This document shows, piece by piece, positions 61,433 to 64,000 of a stretch of DNA of 64,000 nt. A program made the position numbers and the translations under genes. Position 1 is the first letter of the stretch. Each line of letters opens with the position of its first letter. Origin of the DNA: Calothrix sp. NIES-2100 (GTDB lineage: Bacteria > Cyanobacteriota > Cyanobacteriia > Cyanobacteriales > Nostocaceae); assembly GCF_002368195.1 (NCBI RefSeq), contig NZ_AP018178.1:853738-917737 (forward strand). The letters run 5' to 3'. The notes beneath the pieces were generated by a model that saw only the letters and a list, made by a program, of their open reading frames with translations, was not told the DNA's origin and searched no databases.

Positions 61433-61529
61433 GTTTTTGAAAGAGTTTAATGTCCAAATTGTGGACTTACTGCGCTGAATTTTTCTGAGTTTGTAGTCAC
61501 CATTTCCGTGTTTGAAAATCCACCAACTA

Positions 61530-61649
61530 AAGTCCTGAGTGCGATCGCATTTAAACCGCAACATTAATTCGATGCCCAGAGAGTGCTTTAAACTACAGCA
61601 ATCAAGTCCTGAGTGCGATCGCATTTAAACTGCAAAATTAATCCGATAC
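61530..61649. repeat. Two 46-bp direct repeats with GCGATCGC centres
   Basis: 61530-61575 and 61604-61649 share AAGTCCTGAGTGCGATCGCA and TTTAAAC.GCAA.ATTAAT.CGAT, with four or five mismatches in 46 bp. Each copy holds a HIP1 octamer. They lie in the spacer between two minus-strand genes; no coding function is evident. Confidence 0.75.
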
Positions 61650-61717
61650 GGTTAATGGTCGATGGTTATCAGACAAAGAACCACTGACAACTGACAACTG
61701 ACAAATGACTATTGACT

Positions 61718-62749
61718 CTAATTCATTTCCTGAATTTGCAAGCGAATAGTATGTTCAATAGTGCCACTCAGTTGCAATTCCATGATTTCACCGCCTAGGG
61801 GTTCGATGCTACTGAGGAGCGATCGCAAATTTGGTGTACTTGCACCTGTATCTACATATAACCGATCGGCTAAATTGCTGATGCGCTTCCAAGTCATGTA
61901 TAACTTGCCGATGGTTTGTTCGATTTGGGATGCTTGATTAACTAAGTCAGCAGCGATGGTTAAACAGCCTATTCTTTGGGCTTCTTCTAAGGCGGTTTCA
62001 ATATCAACGTCTGCTTGGATTAAGGCTTGGACTTGAGCAGCAGATTTCAAATATTTTGCCAGATAACGGGCTTCTGTGGTTACCTGTTTTAAGGTATCGA
62101 CATCAGGGTTAGCCGCAATTTCTTTTTGTAAGTATTTTTGGTGGGGTTCTGGCAGTTTTTCGAGTTCCTTCACCAATGGGGCGATGTAGCGGGGGGGAAG
62201 GGTGTTATCTGCGGCTTTGATTTTGACTGGTTCTGGTAGCAAGTCTGACGACATTGCTGTCCATTCGTCGGTGAGTTGGCGGACTTCGCGCCGAGTGATA
62301 CGATCGCCTTTTTGGGCTGCTTCACTCACCATCTGTTGGACTTCGGGGGAAGCTTTGGCGGTTTCGACAAAGGCGCGTTTACTAAAATTATTAACTGAGC
62401 TGGGGTCAAGTTTGCCTTCTTCTAGGAGTGTATCAGCACTGTTAGCTAGCTGAATCCAGGCGTAAGCTTGACTTTTACTAATTTCTCGTTCTTTGAGCCA
62501 TTTGAGAAAACCAGTACCCCGACTATCACCGCCTATTTTCTCGCGATCGCGGATGGCGCGTAAAATTCGCCCCCGCCAGATTTCGGTTTGTAAATCAAAG
62601 CGATCGCACACTTGCCATGCTACATCTAGCTGCTGTTGAAAATCCGACTCGAGAATCTGTTCGTCTTCAGGATCGGGCAGTTCAAAGGTTAGATCCGCTG
62701 GCTGTTGCAATGCAGCAGCAATGTCGTTGAGCGATTCGTTATATTCCAC
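61718..62749 (-). CDS. Conserved cyanobacterial helical protein, DUF3102-like N-terminus
   Basis: A 343-residue, largely helical soluble protein. Residues 30-120 (WRGRILRAIRDREKIGGDSRGTGFLKWLKEREISKSQAYAWIQLANSADTLL) resemble the helix-turn-helix-like DUF3102 or ParB-associated regions that read plasmid or DNA context. The middle has RITRREVRQLTDEW, a second possible DNA-contact helix. The C-terminal part (TIGKLYMTWKRISNLADRLY) is coiled-coil-like. I know no function; DNA binding is an inference. It precedes an STRR spacer and follows the PD-(D/E)XK-like gene on the same strand. Confidence 0.72.
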   Translation of the reverse strand: MEYNESLNDIAAALQQPADLTFELPDPEDEQILESDFQQQLDVAWQVCDRFDLQTEIWRGRILRAIRDREKIGGDSRGTGFLKWLKEREISKSQAYAWIQLANSADTLLEEGKLDPSSVNNFSKRAFVETAKASPEVQQMVSEAAQKGDRITRREVRQLTDEWTAMSSDLLPEPVKIKAADNTLPPRYIAPLVKELEKLPEPHQKYLQKEIAANPDVDTLKQVTTEARYLAKYLKSAAQVQALIQADVDIETALEEAQRIGCLTIAADLVNQASQIEQTIGKLYMTWKRISNLADRLYVDTGASTPNLRSLLSSIEPLGGEIMELQLSGTIEHTIRLQIQEMN

Positions 62750-62808
62750 GACTGGTTGCCGAGTAGGGTATGCGTCGGCTTATTATGCCACAATCTGTGA
62801 CTTTGGTA

Positions 62809-63429
62809 CTAGTTATGATTGCTGATTTTGTTTAAGCTGACCCCATTAGCTAAAATTCCTAAAATTTTATTAACATCTTTGAGATAATATTCACTTAAGT
62901 CAATCTGAATCTCTTGCCCGGATAATTTCAAAAACTGCCAAATACTACCAGTTGTGACAGTTCCATAAATTGCTAATTTCTCATTACCTGAACGTTCATT
63001 AAAAATTTGTGCTGCTAACATCTCTGCTATACATTGTCCTAAACCAGCAGAAATGTTTTCTTTTTTGGCTTCTACAATCACCACTACTGGTGCTGTAATA
63101 ATTAGCCTTTCGGTGGAATCTGTAATAATAAAATCACAAATTCCATTCAATCCCTGTGCCACATCAACGTTAAATTCAACTCCAGAAAATAAATTTATCT
63201 TATCGTTTAATTGTCGCCTTAGCTCTAGTAAAATTGGCGCAATAATCATTTCTGAGCGAGCTTTTTCACTATTACTAGCAGTTGCTATGGGCACATTATA
63301 TTTCAGAATTTCTTTTAACAACTGGCTGCATTCTAAATCAGAGACATTAGCAAAAATATCAGCCGCTTCAATAGTATTTATTTGAAAAGTCTGTTTAACT
63401 TTTTCTAAATTAAAATCGCTGTATGCCAT
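62809..63429 (-). CDS. PD-(D/E)XK-like nuclease-fold protein
   Basis: About 206 residues from MAYSDFNLEKVKQTF; the ATG 12 codons upstream lies in less coding-like sequence. A predicted active site runs from Glu in the helix ARSEMIIAPILLEL, through Asp in GICDFIITD (near 112), to the Glu and Lys of VVVIVEAKKENI (near 130-134). It ends with GLGQCIAEMLAAQIFN. This order fits a restriction-endonuclease-like fold seen in a common cyanobacterial hypothetical family (type I R N-terminal-like). The substrate is unknown. It lies 60 bp ahead of the helical DNA-binding-like gene, so the two may form an operon. Confidence 0.8.
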   Translation of the reverse strand: MAYSDFNLEKVKQTFQINTIEAADIFANVSDLECSQLLKEILKYNVPIATASNSEKARSEMIIAPILLELRRQLNDKINLFSGVEFNVDVAQGLNGICDFIITDSTERLIITAPVVVIVEAKKENISAGLGQCIAEMLAAQIFNERSGNEKLAIYGTVTTGSIWQFLKLSGQEIQIDLSEYYLKDVNKILGILANGVSLNKISNHN

Positions 63430-63717
63430 ATTAGTTCTATGAATATGAGCGTAGGCACTGCCCACCTTAAGAATTAATCAGCTTTTCAAGCTGTGGATTT
63501 TGCAATAAGTGCAATAAATTTTGTAGACGTAGGTTGGATTGAGGAACGTAGACGCGGAGCGGCTTCCCGTAGGGTAACCCAACATATATCAAGGCGTTGG
63601 GTCTCATGCTTTCTCTCTATCTACAAATTTTTTTTACTATCAGGCATAACACAGGGAGCATCCCACTTTTTTGAATGTCATTGCGACACCCTTCTATATT
63701 GAAACTTCTCCGCCGAA

Positions 63718-63981
63718 ATAGCAATTTTAGTGTCCGAAATGGCAATTGTAGTCTCCGAAATGGCAATTGTAGTCTCCGAAATGGCAATTGTAGTGCCCGA
63801 AATGGCAATTGTAGTGCCCGAAATGGCAATTGTAGTGCCTGAAATGGCAATTGTAGTGCCCGAAATGGCAATTGTAGTCTCCGAAATGGCAATTGTAGTG
63901 CCCGAAATGGCAATTGTAGTGCCCGAAATGGCAATTGTAGTGTCCGAAATGGCAATTGTAGTCTCCGAAATGGCAAATGCG
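63718..63981. repeat. 21-bp tandem array at the right edge, about 12 units
   Basis: Units ATGGCAATTGTAGTGTCCGAA begin at 63739, 63760 and so on every 21 bp to 63949; a divergent copy comes before and a partial one after. They vary at GTGTCC / GTCTCC / GTGCCC. The array is open on both strands (MAIVVSE heptads plus; LPFRALQ heptads minus). It has no usual ribosome site and is bounded by non-coding DNA. Period and behaviour match the 4.3-kb array, but the sequence differs. Confidence 0.9.
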
Positions 63982-64000
63982 TAGGCGTAGCCCGCCGCAG

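Noticed and set aside
1..64000. tRNA, rRNA, tmRNA or RNase P RNA genes
   Set aside because: Scanning by eye for T-loop (GGTTCRAAT) and other conserved cores gave no convincing candidate. A covariance search would be decisive.

Overview
The window reads as a chromosomal segment of a filamentous, Nostoc-like (Nostocales) cyanobacterium. Direct signs are the split RNA polymerase beta' gene (rpoC1 plus rpoC2), frequent GCGATCGC (HIP1) octamers, heptamer short tandem repeats in spacers, a CrtD-type carotenoid desaturase, a CAAD-domain membrane protein and an ethylene-receptor-type histidine kinase. Coding density is moderate. Many spacers hold foldback (MITE-like) elements, 7-bp tandem repeats or long 21-bp tandem arrays.

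Layout. 1-4.9 kb: the N-terminal half of an M16 peptidase, a small membrane protein, a large NACHT NTPase with a pentapeptide-repeat tail, and a 21-bp tandem array behind its promoter side. 4.9-11.5 kb: crtD, cysC, a nested foldback element, a cyanobacterial repeat-rich membrane protein, hslO (Hsp33) and a small SRPBCC-like protein. 11.6-18.1 kb: a probable peptide-natural-product locus. It holds an HlyD-type adaptor, a 60-residue precursor with a Gly-Gly leader and a very basic Ser-rich core bounded by Cys, an APH-like kinase, a HopA1-family protein and an ABC exporter. This kinase plus HopA1 pairing is the one known from class V lanthipeptide synthetases. The HopA1 C-terminus and the exporter's N-terminal peptidase both look missing at one junction near 16.24 kb. 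18.1-22.8 kb: a universal stress protein, an orphan structured IS200/IS605-type RNA or right end, hisD, rpsT and tatD. 22.8-32.3 kb: rpoB-rpoC1-rpoC2 with a strong terminator.

33.2-48.2 kb is a cellulose locus. It carries a secreted GH5-CBM2 cellulase, two uncharacterised envelope proteins, an outer-membrane barrel and a separate TPR protein overlapping by 4 nt (together resembling a split BcsC), a GH8 cellulase (BcsZ), BcsB, and BcsA with a PilZ domain. The genes supply a glucan synthase, a periplasmic scaffold, an outer-membrane exit and trimming enzymes, with c-di-GMP control predicted through PilZ.

48.4-64 kb is accessory chromosome: a GIY-YIG protein, an NTF2-like secreted protein between TPR pseudogene fragments, an SLH protein, a CAAD protein, a pentapeptide protein, an alpha/beta hydrolase, a DUF1206 / GH10-like / DUF2358 run, a Uma2 nuclease, the ethylene-receptor kinase, an MntC/ZnuA-type metal-binding protein, two cyanobacterial proteins (one PD-(D/E)XK-like) and a second 21-bp tandem array at the right edge. 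No tRNA, rRNA or CRISPR array was recognised.
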